Positions 1 through 10,756 of a DNA stretch of 64,000 nucleotides are shown here, one piece after another. Origin of the DNA: Marsupella aquatica (lineage: Eukaryota; Marchantiophyta). A model generated the notes under the pieces. It ran no database searches. It saw only the letters and a list, made by a program, of their open reading frames with translations, and had not been told where the DNA came from. The stretch covers positions 9,796,001 through 9,860,000 of the forward strand of contig OZ316897.1 of assembly GCA_973895155.1 (NCBI GenBank), given 5' to 3'. Positions within the stretch are counted from its first letter, which is position 1. Each line of letters opens with the position of its first letter. Both the position numbers and the translations under genes were made by a program.

Positions 1-135
1 AGGGCCATCACAGAACAAAACAGTTCCTCCCTCATCACATTCAAAACAGCAAGGGGGATCCATACGAAGGTGCTCCCTATGCCCAAATCTTGGATCTAGC
101 AACTGACGAGCAATGTGTGCCATGCTGAACAAGAT
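1..135 (-). CDS. Partial exon with PHD-like zinc finger, running off the left edge
   Basis: The minus strand reads from a good splice acceptor (polypyrimidine then CAG, exon from 135) into an open frame that leaves the window. The frame contains CCFECDEGG followed by VLFCDG, the typical first half of a PHD finger (Cys-x2-Cys, then a hydrophobic run, then CDG). PHD fingers usually read histone H3 tails, so a chromatin role in the nucleus is likely, but only the first zinc ligands are visible. It lies on the same strand as the exons at 298-780 and 1127-1517 and may belong to the same gene; the joins were not proven. The protein family is not recognised. Confidence 0.5.
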   Translation of the reverse strand, partial: MLFSMAHIARQLLDPRFGHREHLRMDPPCCFECDEGGTVLFCDGP

Positions 136-297
136 CTGCAAAATTACCTTCAAAAATTAGGGGCAGGCAGAGGGGCAGGCATGTGATGTACCAGAAGGAG
201 CGATAGTCCACCAGCAATCATAGCCAGTAGGCACCACCAGGGGCATGACTTCCCTGTGGGCTCCTTTGATCCATCCTGCAAAGTGAGCAATGCAGAA

Positions 298-780
298 TCA
301 GAAGTCAACAACTTGAGTGTGCATCACCATCATGGGCAGAACCTGGACGTGTCCCACCACAGACACAATCATTGATGAAATGATAGGTGTTCCACGCCAG
401 GCAACCACCCATGACATTCTTGCCATGTACTGTGCAAAAGTCTGCACTATGTTAGAGTCACCTCCCCTACAACGATCACATGTCTGGGTGTGACAATGGA
501 GACAAGCCTCCAAGAAGACACGGTCCTCATCTAGCACCCCATCTGTCTGTTTAACTAGACGGATACTGTTTGGGGCTGGTGGGGATGTACTTAGCCTCCG
601 GTAATGGTTGCGAGGCATAGATGGATAGCCCCAGGTCACAGCACAGTCTGTAGGCACGATCCCAGAATGGATCATCTTCACACGAAAGCGCTCACCCTTC
701 TGTCGATGGTACTCAGACAATACACTACGTGTGACTACCATCTTCAGTGCAGTACACAGAGATTGTGCCCACTCCAACAA
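298..780 (-). CDS. Unrecognised open frame, probable exon(s) with a Cys/His cluster
   Basis: A 160-codon open frame on the minus strand. The first two thirds look protein-like (mixed polar and hydrophobic, for example EYHRQKGERFRVKMIHSG) and end in a Cys/His cluster, CLHCHTQTCDRCRGG, that could bind zinc. The last third, after about 430, is more hydrophobic and may be intron read-through. The frame opens with TTG, not ATG, so it is best read as an internal exon. I do not recognise the family. It sits between a BRCT exon upstream and a PHD-like exon downstream, all on one strand, consistent with one multi-exon nuclear gene. Confidence 0.35.
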   Translation of the reverse strand: MLEWAQSLCTALKMVVTRSVLSEYHRQKGERFRVKMIHSGIVPTDCAVTWGYPSMPRNHYRRLSTSPPAPNSIRLVKQTDGVLDEDRVFLEACLHCHTQTCDRCRGGDSNIVQTFAQYMARMSWVVAWRGTPIISSMIVSVVGHVQVLPMMVMHTQVVDF

Positions 781-1126
781 AATGACAAGGCCACAACAAA
801 CAAGGTATCGGGATTGACCTTAGCAAGGGCCTGAACACAACCTCCCCAATTCCCGACTTCTACCAATTGATCCCTGCAAGAAAGAAAGGGAGTTGAAGTT
901 ATATTTCATGCATACAAGTATCAAACAAACATACAGAGTAGATAGTGTCCAAAAATAGACAGACTCCAATATGCAAACATTTGCATCAGACAAGCAGGTC
1001 TTTATTATGTAAACTGCACCAAACACAAGGATACACTTGGAAAACGTAACCAGTCCTATATACACCTGCGTTTGGGTATGATCAAGTTTACACTTTGCCA
1101 AAGGGCATTTGCCTCATCCTGTTTAA

Positions 1127-1517
1127 TCATTCTAGTTTCCTCTTGGTATTGTGAGCCTCAGATTCCACCTCAGTCAACATTAAGTTGAAAGGGCCTTCTT
1201 GCAGACGTACCCCTACCTTTAAGGATTCACACATCCATTCAAATGAGACAACTTTCATTGTCTGATTTTGAACAAAGTGATTCACATCAGACCAGGACCA
1301 TGTGGACAGGACTGCTTTCCATGAATCGGCAACAATGTGAGTGGTCTTGGTGGATAGAATATCACATTGTCCACCATGACGTTCTATCAGCTTTCTGTGA
1401 AAGACTTGAAAACGAGCTTTGGAAAATCCATTTTGAACTAAGATGGCATTCACGCCTTGGAAAATGGGGTTTGATACTGAACTAGGTGTGGCTTTTTGTG
1501 GAATGGCTTGTCTACGA
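1127..1517 (-). CDS. Exon encoding a BRCT domain
   Basis: The open frame encodes a BRCT-like segment. It begins with NPIFQGVNAILVQNGFSKAR, continues through HRKLIERHGG and THIVADSW, and ends with the tryptophan block FEWMCESLKVG. These are the usual BRCT landmarks: an initial strand, a GG turn, a THhhh strand and a Trp near the C-terminus. The arrangement recalls the N-terminal BRCT of DNA polymerase lambda, but no polymerase domain is visible here. BRCT domains bind phosphoproteins in DNA repair. There is no in-frame ATG upstream before a stop, so this is an internal exon; the acceptor near 1518 is approximate. The frame ends at a stop after a Lys/Arg-rich tail, which may mean a small protein or an unrecognised donor. 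Confidence 0.55.
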
Positions 1518-2555
1518 CTTATGGTACACTAAACCATAAACTATAAGAAACCGTCAGCTACTCTGCAACAAAATGAAGCTTACTTGAATCCTCCAAACAG
1601 ATGCCTAGAATTGCTGCTCTGTGATAATTCAATACAAAACCCTTGCACAAGTCCCACACACAACAAAAAGCTCAATAAAACATCAATAGTCTCAACATAC
1701 ACCAAAAGCTTAGTACAGTGAAAGTGAATGAGGACCGCAAACTCTCTCACTGCGACACTCTTTACAGTCTCACCAGAAATGCTTTGAAAAACAAAAATGC
1801 CGGGTTAAATAAACTGCACAGGTAAACCAGGTTCTCTATCACATTGACAAACAAGCTTTCTTTCATAGTCCGAGGGTCTGTCTGTCTACTATCAGTTTTT
1901 TGCTAACATGTTCCAACTCTGATAGGAGACCCCCCCTGAGAGATTATCAGTTTTTTGCTAACTATGTGCATTCTGCTAAGCCAAGCTGCAAGTAAACATA
2001 GTTAGCAGAATTTCATTCACTTTGGAACCCACAAAAAGAGTTGCTATATGAATAGCAATGTTCTTACCTTCACAGCACAGTCAGTGCAGGATTGGATTGG
2101 ATCTGATTTGGATGGCGAGCACCGAGCACCGATCACAACGAAGATCAAGCACCGATCACCAACCAAGCAGCACTCACCAAGAAAGCACCGATGTCTCTTG
2201 CTGAGTTCACCCTAAATGGACAATCTTGCCAATGCGAGTGGGGATCAGATGCACAACTTTTTAGAAGCTTCTATAACTGAACAAGCTGGATTTCAGGGTG
2301 GCTCTTTTCAAGGCAATGCAAGCACATAGGCTTGTGACTGTGACAACATAGACTCTGTTTGTATGGAAACTTCCAATTACAAACTCACAGGAGTGATAGA
2401 TTCTAACCTGGCAGATCAAACACTTCCTTCTATCTTCTGCCCTCACCAAGCATCCCTTCTAGGTCCGCGTTTGTCTGCAAGCAATATCACACAGCTCAAC
2501 CCCGCAACTAAAGAACCAGACAACAACAGACATCTAGCCAGCATCGCCCTCCAGA
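1518..2555. other. No gene recognised
   Basis: AT-rich spacer. A first exon of the BRCT gene might lie here, but no convincing one was found. Around 2105-2200 there are several short copies of a CACCGA-type motif. Confidence 0.3.
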
Positions 2556-3200
2556 CCTCTTCAATGAAAGGAAAGACCACGTCGCAGGTACAGAGGAAAT
2601 GCTAGCAAAAAATAGCAACATCAATGTGCGACAACATTTGCAATAGGAGCGACCTCCAAGGGGACATAGAAGCTCAGAGTATCACCTTCTTTCTGCCAAT
2701 CCGAGCTCTGTAAAGTAGTGTCTGAAACCAAGTAGCAGTCGACCTCCACATGCCTCCACAGTCTACCTACTCTCCAAACTTGCACAGCAATAGTCCTTCC
2801 GCCCTCCAAACTTGCCGCAACAGCAGTCCTCCCAATTGTCTCAAAGAGAATGGACGGACCTCTAAAACTGTGGCAGCAACAATCCTCGTGGCCTCCACAG
2901 TTGACTACAGCTCCAGCTTGCAGCAGCACACAACAATCAACCTTTGATTTCTCACAAAGAACATGGAGAGCCTCTGAACTCGCGCCAACAACAGTCCTCC
3001 CGACCTCCTCAGTCAACTAGAGCTCCTCTTGAATGAAACGAAAAGACCATGTCGCAGGCAAAGAGGAAATGCTAGCAAACAAATAGCAATTGACATCAAT
3101 GTGCGACAGCATTTGCAAGAGGAGCAACCTCCAAGGGGCCACATAAGCTAGGAGCATCACCTGCTTTCCGCCAACCTTTCTCTGTAGCGTTGTCGTCCTC
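2556..3200. repeat. Direct duplication (about 155-180 bp, offset about 470 bp)
   Basis: The block starting near 2556 (AATGAAAGGAAAGACCACG, then GAGGAAATGCTAGCAAA, then GACCTCCAAGGGG) recurs near 3023 with mostly substitutions and small indels. Between the copies, shorter motifs such as CCTCCACAGT and AGTCCTCCC also recur. From 3340 to 3600 a further set of CACGGCAGCGCAGCGCAG-like units appears about four times. No intact coding frame spans the region. Confidence 0.6.
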
Positions 3201-3984
3201 CTAACACATATCAAAAAGAAACATAAGAAGAAGCAGTACGCAGGGAAACAAGCAAAAAGCTATGGTGGAAACCTGATCAGTTTCTATCAAGCTTGATCCA
3301 AACCAAGTAACAGTCGGCCTCGACAATGTACCTCCTCTGAAAACTCGCACCAGAACTCGTGGCAACAGCAATACTCAGTCTACCCCGATCCTCTCCTTGG
3401 TCCTCTCCTATGTCGCGGCAACGCAGCGCAGTCGAATGATCCTCCAAAGTCACGGCAGCGCAGCGCAGTCCCGATTGTCACGAAGAAATTAAACTTGAAG
3501 ATCCTCCAATATCATGGTAGCGCAGCGCAGCCCTCTCGATTGTCACAAAGAGAGTCACGGCAGTGCAACGCAACCCTCCCAATTCGCACAAAGAAAGTGA
3601 ACATTGAATTTGAAACTCAATGTTCGCGCGTCCTCCCCCATCCTTGGGCCCACAATCCCCATCTCTAAGCCGCCACCCAGGCCATTATTAACCGTTCGAT
3701 CTTAACCCTAAACATGGACGGCCCTCGCAAACCCCGAGTGGTATCATTGTTCCCCCGAGGCTAGGGTCCCTTAACCCACTTTAGACCCCGTCCCAATAAA
3801 TCAAAAACTGAAATCCTTCACAATATAGTTTTTGGACAAAAGTTTGGTTACAATAGGGCAAAAATTGAAACATTCATGTTGCAGCAAAAAATCATATGTA
3901 CCACCTAAAACCACGTGTTGCAATTACAAGGAGACACGTGGTCCAACCTAAACATGACGCCTGTCGCATGAACATATGGCAATA
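3201..3984. other. No gene recognised; short repeats
   Basis: Contains the GCAGCGCAG-rich units (3400-3600) and a tract at about 3690-3790 of unknown origin. No supported open frame or RNA gene seen. Confidence 0.3.
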
Positions 3985-4185
3985 AATTCCCTAACTTTCC
4001 TGGACACCTTCCGTGCAATATGTCCCATATAAAAAATGCCTATTGTTCTTTAAAGCATCCCAACAATTAAAATAGACCCTTTTGTTCTTCCACCAAACTT
4101 TGGAAGTCTTCCGCTGAACCCAATTAAATGGCCCTATACTTCGTCGCACGTGATGTGGCACTTCCGTGGAAGTGACCCCCCCGAG
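3985..4185 (-). mobile_element. Truncated MITE of the CTCGGGGGTYTCAC family
   Basis: The right end matches the right end of the intact MITE at 26092-26379: the TTCGTCGCACGTGAT block, then GTGGAAGTGA and the terminal CCCCCGAG. The next 8 bases, GTCATGAT, are the expected target sequence, because the other copia copy (near 27245-27260, reversed) has this site uninterrupted. The left terminus and left target copy are missing, so this element and the 5' part of the copia element it entered have been lost or rearranged. The left coordinate is approximate. Confidence 0.6.
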
Positions 4186-4581
4186 GTCATGATGCAGTTC
4201 ATGACAGGAGAGATGGAGAAGCTCCGGGCTTGGAGCCGGTTCCTGTGATGGAACAAGAGGAGAAAATTGTTGATGGGGTACCTCAAATTCAACCAGCAGC
4301 AGTAGCAGATCAGCCTGAATCATCTACTAAAAGAACTTCCAGTCATTCTACTAGAGCTCCTACCAGGTATGGTCAATGGGCAGACTCATCTAAGCTAGAT
4401 GATATTGACATTGCACCTGATGAAGATGATATGGCTTTGATCTTGGAAGAAGGAGAGCCTTCTTCGTACAGTGAGGCTTGTGCTTCAGAGTAGAAGCATG
4501 AGTGGAATGCAACAATGCAAAGGGAGTTGCAATCTTTGAGTGACAACAAGACATGGGAGCTGGTGGAGCTTCCAAGAGGTC
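4186..4581 (+). pseudogene. Copia Pol linker and start of RT, copy 1
   Basis: Encodes the acidic linker upstream of copia RT (STRAPTRYGQW-like block, then a DEDD-rich stretch) and, after an in-frame TAG near 4491, the conserved start of copia RT, NATMQRELQSLSDNKTWELV. It stops at the transposon insertion; the frame resumes after 7361 with WIYKLK. The equivalent minus-strand sequence lies at about 26880-27225. Confidence 0.75.
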
Positions 4582-4953
4582 AGCAAGTGCTCGGGGGTTT
4601 CACTTCCACAAAAATGGCACATCACGTGCGACGAAGGATAGGGTCATTTTATTGGTTTGAAGGGAAGACTTAAGAATTTTTGTAGAAGAACAATAAGGTC
4701 TTTTAAATTCAATTTTGAGACTTATAAGAACATTAACACGTTGACGGACCAAACGAGAAGTGTGACAGGCTTCTCGTTTGGGCCACCCCAAATTTTTTTT
4801 AAGTGTAAAACGCGACATGATACAAACCAAGATTTCCTACAAAATCAAACATTTTCAAGCGCAAAATCAAAACATCTCAAACTTTGACTAGTGAACCTTA
4901 TGAAACGAGGTAAAATGACATTTTGTATCACCAAGTTTTATGGAGGCAATACG

Positions 4954-6845
4954 AAATATGATACGGGGCATCACATTTCACATTCCTTAACAAGTAAATT
5001 CGATGTGATTGCTTTATCAATAGAGAATATTCCAAAAAGATACCAACTATGATCAAGTTAACCCATTAATAATTGTACTATGGTAAAACTTAACTCGACC
5101 ACAATACAAACTAAACTAGGCTGAATCTGAAAAGTATAAATAAAGGACCACAAAAAATAATTAGCTTCATAATTTTGTTTTGTGTCCTCTAACCCATGTT
5201 ACTCCTTCCTCAATGTTGAAAGCAATTGTCCATACAAACCCGGATTCAACAAGGCCACCGACTAAAATGCTAGTAGTTATCCTCACTTATCCTCCTTTTC
5301 CTTTACTTCAAACCCAAATCTGATTCTTCGTATCACATTTCAGATTCTTAATGTTACTTTACCATTCAAAAGTGATAGAGTACTCTTGAAAGCAAAACCC
5401 AAATCTGATACGCTCTATCACATTTTGGATTCCTAAAGGGTTGAAAGAGGTATTAGTTTGAGTGGGAAATGAGGGTATTGGGCTTGAGAATTAGATTTTG
5501 GATATACTTGCTTGAACAATCCAAAATCTGATACGTGTATCAGATTTTGTATTCTTTATAGAGATTTTTTAATTTTGTTCCGATGATCATCCTTTGCATT
5601 CCAATGCGAATTCCTGGTGATTTTGAATCTGGTGTCCGTATTCCTATATCCAATTATGCTCTCATCACGGACGAGACTTGCTTTCTCTCTGTTCTAAATT
5701 GAACAAATGCTTCCGGGGATCCTAAAGGTGGGCCAATCTGACTTCGTTGACATGAAAACTGAGTAGACGACGTTTATCTGGTTTAGTGGGTGAGACGTAG
5801 TATGAAGAAATGTCTTTGTCACTTCCCTCTAAATCGGAGTCTTTAATGTCTACTTGGGGCTCCACTCGCTTAGAGGGTGGAAGTTTGGCTTGCAAATGAG
5901 AAGGAATAAATCTATGAACAATCCTAGGGGAGGATTGGATGGAACTAGCAATGCTTTCTTCTGACTCAGAGCTAGACCTGGTTATCATAAAGTCTATACA
6001 ACCCATGTTTCCTCACAGGATGTGCCTCTACGACTGTTTAAATACTACAAAATTTTCAAAATCTTGAGCGCCCCACAAATGAAAAATATGAAGGTCCTAT
6101 GAAAGTGAAGCTCAAAATTTGATGACGGACCATGCTTTTATAGTTTTGGGGTTGTGTTTGCCATGTGGCATAGCTTGATTGGTTTTCACTCAGAGACAAA
6201 ATATAGAAATGATCTGGTTTCCAGAATTTTGAGAGCATTATAATCTAGGTATCATGGTTAGGATTATACTCAATGTTTTGCTTCTAGTGACAAATGGACT
6301 GACCAGGTGTTTTGATAGGAGGTTTTTGTGTGTTCGCAATAATTCTGATCTGTGTATCATGATTGTAATTCCTCTCAAGGTTTGGAGGACTGGAAAATAA
6401 TTTAAAGCATGTTTTTGAAGATGTGTTTTGAGTTTGGGAACCCATTGATCCAAGGATCACAAATTGAATTCCTCCCATTATTTTATGCGCTAGAAAATTA
6501 TTTGTATTTTCAATGGGTAGTTTTGTGTATTGGCAACAATCCATGATCCGTGGATCATGGTTGGGATTAGGTTTGATGGTTTGAATCGCGCAACAGTGTC
6601 ATTTAGTTGTGAGTCTTAGCTTAACCGGAAGTGAGTTAAAGTAACTGACTATGGATGTAACTGCGCGGTTGCGTGGTAGTCCCCAAACCTTGGGTTCACA
6701 TGACGATCAAATTTGGAGTTTTGGGTATCTTTCAATTCATAAATTATTACCGTTATTTTGAATTTGTTGTCAAACATCGTTTGGGCAGGTTGCAAAAGTC
6801 AATTCGTAAACTGAATCCAAAATTTGATACGCGGTATCACTTTTG
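4954..6845. repeat. Dispersed array of palindromic TGATACG-N-TATCA motifs inside the transposon
   Basis: Imperfect palindromes related to AAATCTGATACG-x-TATCACATTT occur at about 4954-4978, 5316-5340, 5401-5425, 5523-5547 and 6819-6845. A second, related set at about 6240-6265, 6350-6375, 6448-6472 and 6540-6562 has GATCCGTGGATCATGG-like cores. The spacing between copies in the second set is about 90-110 bp. Most have the same flanking TTTxxATT sequence, so they descend from one repeated unit rather than arising by chance. Function unknown; transposase-binding sites or hairpin-forming units are possibilities. Confidence 0.6.
5722..6006 (-). CDS. Small hypothetical ORF inside the DNA transposon
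   Basis: An ATG-initiated 94-codon frame on the minus strand. The product is rich in Ser, Glu and Asp in its first half (TRSSSESEESIASSIQSSPR) with a Lys/Pro/Arg-rich second half, so it looks disordered and has no recognisable domain. It could be a captured fragment of a host gene exon carried by the element, or a chance frame. No introns or promoter could be identified. Confidence 0.25.
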   Translation of the reverse strand: MGCIDFMITRSSSESEESIASSIQSSPRIVHRFIPSHLQAKLPPSKRVEPQVDIKDSDLEGSDKDISSYYVSPTKPDKRRLLSFHVNEVRLAHL

Positions 6846-7360
6846 GTATGTGAAAAGTTAAGCGTACTGTTGCTTATCATAAAAAATTTAGTTTTTGGTC
6901 AAAATCTTGAGTTTGGAAACAATTGCAAAAATTTATCTAACACATTTTATTTTTCCAAATGTGTGTATTCTAGTCTCTAGTCTCTCGCAAAACATGACAT
7001 CCAAATATTTTATTTCCAGATCATTAGTTTAGCTCCCAAAATGTCACTAGGCACAATACGAAAACTGATCCATTTCTTAATTTTTTTCAAAAAAGCTTGT
7101 TTTAACAAAAAAACATGTTTTGTATCACCATTTTTTGCAAAATCTGAAGAGGCTTCTCGTTTGGTGGTCACACTTCTCGTTTGGTCCGTCAACGTGTTCA
7201 TTAGGGTCTTTCTAACCAAATTTTTGGAATATTCCAAGAATATTCTAACTTTATAAGGGTTGAAAATAATTTTTTTTCTTACATTTTAGGGGGTCCAAGG
7301 CCTAAAAACGTCGCAGGGGATGGGGAGGCATCCATATAGTGAGACCCCCGAGAGCAAGTG

Positions 7361-8800
7361 GTGGACAGCAAGTGGATTTACAAGTTGAAGGACAGTCCTT
7401 CAGAGGGTGGAGATAAGATCTACAAGGCAAGGCTTGTTGCCAAGGGATTCACTCAGGAGAAAGGAGTGGATTACAATGAGGTCTTTTCACCGGTGGCTAA
7501 GTATTCCACAATTCGGATCTTGTGTCAGCTGGTTGTGTTTTTTGGTCTAGTGATGTATCAGATGGATGTTGTTACTGCTTTTCTCTATGACAACTTGGAA
7601 GAGATGATCTTCATGAGACAGCCACTAGGCTTTATGAAGAAGGGCCAAGAGAACTTAGTTTGCAGATTGCTCAAGTCCTTGAATGTATGGATTGAAGAAA
7701 TCTCCCAGACAGTGGAACAAGCGGTTTGATGATTTCATGTTTGCTCAAGATTTTACAAGGATGGTGTATGATCCTTGTGTGTATACGAAACCAATCAAGA
7801 ATGATGTGTTTGGTTTCATCATTCTGGTTATCTATGTGGATGACATGCAGATAGTGGCTAAAGATCAATCTGAGGTTGACAAACTCAAGGCAAAATTGAG
7901 TTCTGAAATCAGGATGAAGGATCTTGGTAAGGCCAAGAGGATCTTAGGGATGGAGATTTTTAGGAACTCTGATACTTGACAGTTGTGCTTGAGTCAAGGC
8001 CACTATGCGAGAAAAGTACTTGCACGATTCAACATGGAGAACTGTAAGCCAGTGAGTATTCCTTTAGCTTCACATTTCAAGTTATCATCGACTTTCTCTC
8101 CTACGGATGCTGTGGAGAAAGGTCTGATGGCTAAGATTCCTTATGAGCAGGCAGTAGGCAGTCTGATGTATTTGATGACTTGTACTAGGCCTGACTTGGC
8201 CCTAGCGATGGGCAAGGTTAGCAGATTCATGTCAAATCCAGGGAAGGTACATTGGGAAGCTGTGAAATGGATTCTCAGGTATCTGAAGGGTACACAGGAC
8301 TATGGATTACTATTTGATGCCAAATCAGATAGAACGTTAGTTGGCTATGTAGATTCTGACTATGGAGGCTGTCTGGACACAAGGAGGTCTACAACTGGGT
8401 TTGTATTTACTCTTGGAGGAGGATGTATCAGTTGGAAATCTACCTTGCAGAAGTGTATATCTCAGTCTATTACAGAAGCAGAGTATGTTGCAGCAGCAGA
8501 AGCAGCAAAGGAAACAATTTGGTTGGACAAGTTGATCGTTGAGATGGGTTTAGAGCATGGCAAAATGTCTCTAAATGTGATAGTCAGAGTGCTCCTCACT
8601 TGGCTGCTAACCAGGTGATGGATAGCAAGGTGAAGCACATTGATATCAGGTACCATTTTATCAGGCAAGCAGTGTCTGATAAAATTTTTGAGCTAGTCAA
8701 GATTAATGGAAAGCTCAATCCCGTTGATGCCTTTACCAAAGTGATTCCTTTGGAGAGTTTCTCAAGACACCGTGCTACTTTGCAGGTTTTGCAGTTGTAG
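7361..8800 (+). pseudogene. Ty1/copia reverse transcriptase and RNase H, copy 1
   Basis: Order: RT start WIYKLKDSP, KARLVAKGFTQ, the DVVTAFLY strand with the first catalytic Asp, the catalytic YVDDM near 7835, then the copia RNase H region with SLMYLMTCTRPDLA, GYVDSDYGGC, RRSTTGFVF and ITEAEYVAA, ending in DAFTKVIPLESFSRHR. The frame is broken at least three times: a shift near 7680, an in-frame TGA at about 7977-7979 and a shift near 8578. It was part of a Pol polyprotein that copies element RNA in the cytoplasm. The equivalent reading in copy 2 is on the minus strand at 25141-26880. Confidence 0.9.
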
Positions 8801-9011
8801 TGTAAGTAGAGAGAGTTATTTAGCAATGTGTGACTATTTGTATATGGATTACTCATTCCAGTTTGGCTACGGCTTAGTTCTAGTTAACCCTTAATTAACC
8901 CTTGTGGTTTTTAGGGGGAGACTTGTTTAGGTGATTGTCTAGAACTTTTCGTTGAGGATTCCATATGGTAACATTTAGTGCAGTCCCCAAGACAAGAGTC
9001 AAGGGGGAGTT

Positions 9012-9354
9012 TGTTAGATATTGCTCTAGTCTTGTGACTCACGAGCTAACCTCAGTTAGTCTAACTCGGGTTAGGACTTAGCTAATGTTAGCGGTAGTGC
9101 TGTTGTGTATTAAGCCAGGGCTGATGCCAGACCCTGGGTGGAACTTAGGCTCGTTGTTACGGAGGTAGTTGAGAGATAGGGAGCTTGTGTTGTGGATGTT
9201 TGGTATGGCCGTTCGGCCTAGAGTGCAGTAAAGCTCTTGTGTGTTCCCGTGGACGTAGTCTCATGTGGAGGTGAACCACGTATCTCTCTGTGTCGACTCT
9301 TGTGCGTTGGATGGTTCATGGGCTTGCAATTGTGAATGTCATCTATGTTCAACA
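9012..9354 (+). repeat. 3' LTR of copia copy 1
   Basis: Begins TGTTAGATATTG and ends TTCAACA, so it has the standard TG...CA ends. It is the reverse complement homologue of the LTRs at 24601-24944 and 31320-31663. It is preceded by a purine-rich tract. 343 bp. Confidence 0.9.
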
Positions 9355-10756
9355 GTTTCATGCACTTTGGGGGTTTGAGGTATGAGAACTCTAATCATGT
9401 GTATAACCTGAGAAGACATAAAGTGGAAGTGCATAAGAATTTTAAATCCACTTATGGGATAGTGCACAATGGTTTGGATTGGTAATTCACTTTTTTTCCT
9501 TGTAAATGCACACATATCTCACAAATATTTGAAAATGTTTTTTTCTTCCAATGTTTATGATTGTGAATTCTCATATTATCATTGTAAAAGCATACATATC
9601 TTACAAAATTTTGAATATACGCCCTTTGTAAATCCTAAATACTATAAAGCATGTCGTGCGCATACACATCGCTACACAACATACATGGCTTGTCACATAC
9701 ATCCAGACATAGTCATACTGCCACATCGCAAACACAAGAGAATGGAATACAAGTGGAACCCATGTCCACACATGTCTAAAACCCACAGTAATCTCAATAC
9801 AATCGGCACAACGATCCTGGTCAACAATACCCCATCGATCCCGCACCGATCCGATCACACACGTATGTCAAGCCAACGCACCTTGCACTACTCAAGGAAT
9901 TCACGTTACACAAGCGGAGCTCACAACCACCATAGCCACACTCAAGCTCCTCTCTCTCCAAGACTCAACATTGAAAGATGACCTTTCAATGTCTCACAAG
10001 TGAGAACTACCCTCTCACACAAACTTGACGGAACCTTATCGGCTCATATAACACACATACCAAACATACGGATCTAGATAGTACGATACACTCTAACACT
10101 ACCTAGAATGGTGTGACAAGCAAAATAGCCAGGCAAACAATTGGGGAAGGTTGTATGGTGATTTGAACTGCCGGGATTGGATAAAGAGGACTTTAAATAC
10201 ATTGAGTAGGCCCCAAAGGTGATCTAAGTGAAGGGTTAAGGATGTCTCTACCAATCTTGACCATTGAGATTCATTTTGGAAATTGAGAATTGTGGTTGAA
10301 ATTAAGAGTGTCACGAAGGCAAATGGGGCCTAGACACTAGTTTAAGAAACCATTGGGCAAAGGGTTTCAGCAATGTGAGTCTATTTGTTTATGTTGTGAG
10401 TCTATTTGTTTATGTTGTATTCCAGGCTATGCTGATATCCTGTGATTGGCTAATTGCATATTCTATGGAGTAGTTTTGCTTTCATTATTTAAGCTGTAGA
10501 ATCGAAAGATGGGATTCGAAGTTGGAATTCGTGACCATCACGTATCTTTGTGATTGGGATGCTACTGTAGGATTTACCACAGGTTGGATTCCGAGTGTTT
10601 CTGAATTGAAGACATTCAAACACTGCCAATTGCGTAAAGATATCTGCTTAATTTTCGAGTTCCTAATACCTACTTATGGAGAGCTGCGACACCTACTGGT
10701 CTGCTCTATTGATCTTGTCATATGAATAGGCAAAGTCAGCAACTCAACTCCCAAAG
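9355..10756. other. No gene recognised
   Basis: From 9640 to 10090 the plus strand is CA-rich with many short CACA/ACAT motifs, giving a long open frame (9469-9981) that looks compositional rather than coding. Nothing else supported apart from the small tandem repeat at 10375. Confidence 0.3.
10375..10416. repeat. 21-bp perfect tandem duplication
   Basis: GTGAGTCTATTTGTTTATGTT occurs twice head to tail. Confidence 0.9.

Larger units (their letters stand above)
4590..7352. mobile_element. 2.76-kb DNA transposon with 8-bp TSD, no recognisable transposase
   Basis: The termini are CTCGGGGGTTTCACT at the left and the inverse of CTCGGGGGTCTCACT at the right. The 8-bp sequence AGCAAGTG is present on both sides (4582-4589 and 7353-7360), and removing the element joins the copia RT frame. 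A second inverted block, ACGTTGACGGACCAAACGAG then AAGTGTGAC, lies inside the ends (about 4736-4767 and 7166-7198). An 8-bp TSD is typical of hAT and P-type elements, but the TIR is not a canonical hAT end. No transposase was found. The interior carries repeated palindromes and one small open frame (5722-6006). It is probably a non-autonomous element with foreign filler, related to the MITEs at 26092-26379, 62154-62458 and 3985-4185. Confidence 0.85.
4186..9354 (+). mobile_element. 5'-truncated Ty1/copia retrotransposon (copy 1), split by a DNA transposon
   Basis: Plus-strand copia remnant of the same family as the full element at 24601-31663. It begins inside the integrase/RT linker at the broken MITE, is interrupted by the 2.76-kb insertion at 4590-7352, then continues through reverse transcriptase and RNase H to a 3' LTR at 9012-9354. 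A purine-rich tract (AAGGGGGAG) just before the LTR fits a polypurine tract. No 5' LTR, gag or protease is present. Stops and frameshifts make it non-functional. Confidence 0.85.

Noticed and set aside
9469-9981. 170-codon plus-strand frame
   Set aside because: His/Ser/Thr-rich product comes from CA-rich DNA; no domain and no exon signals.
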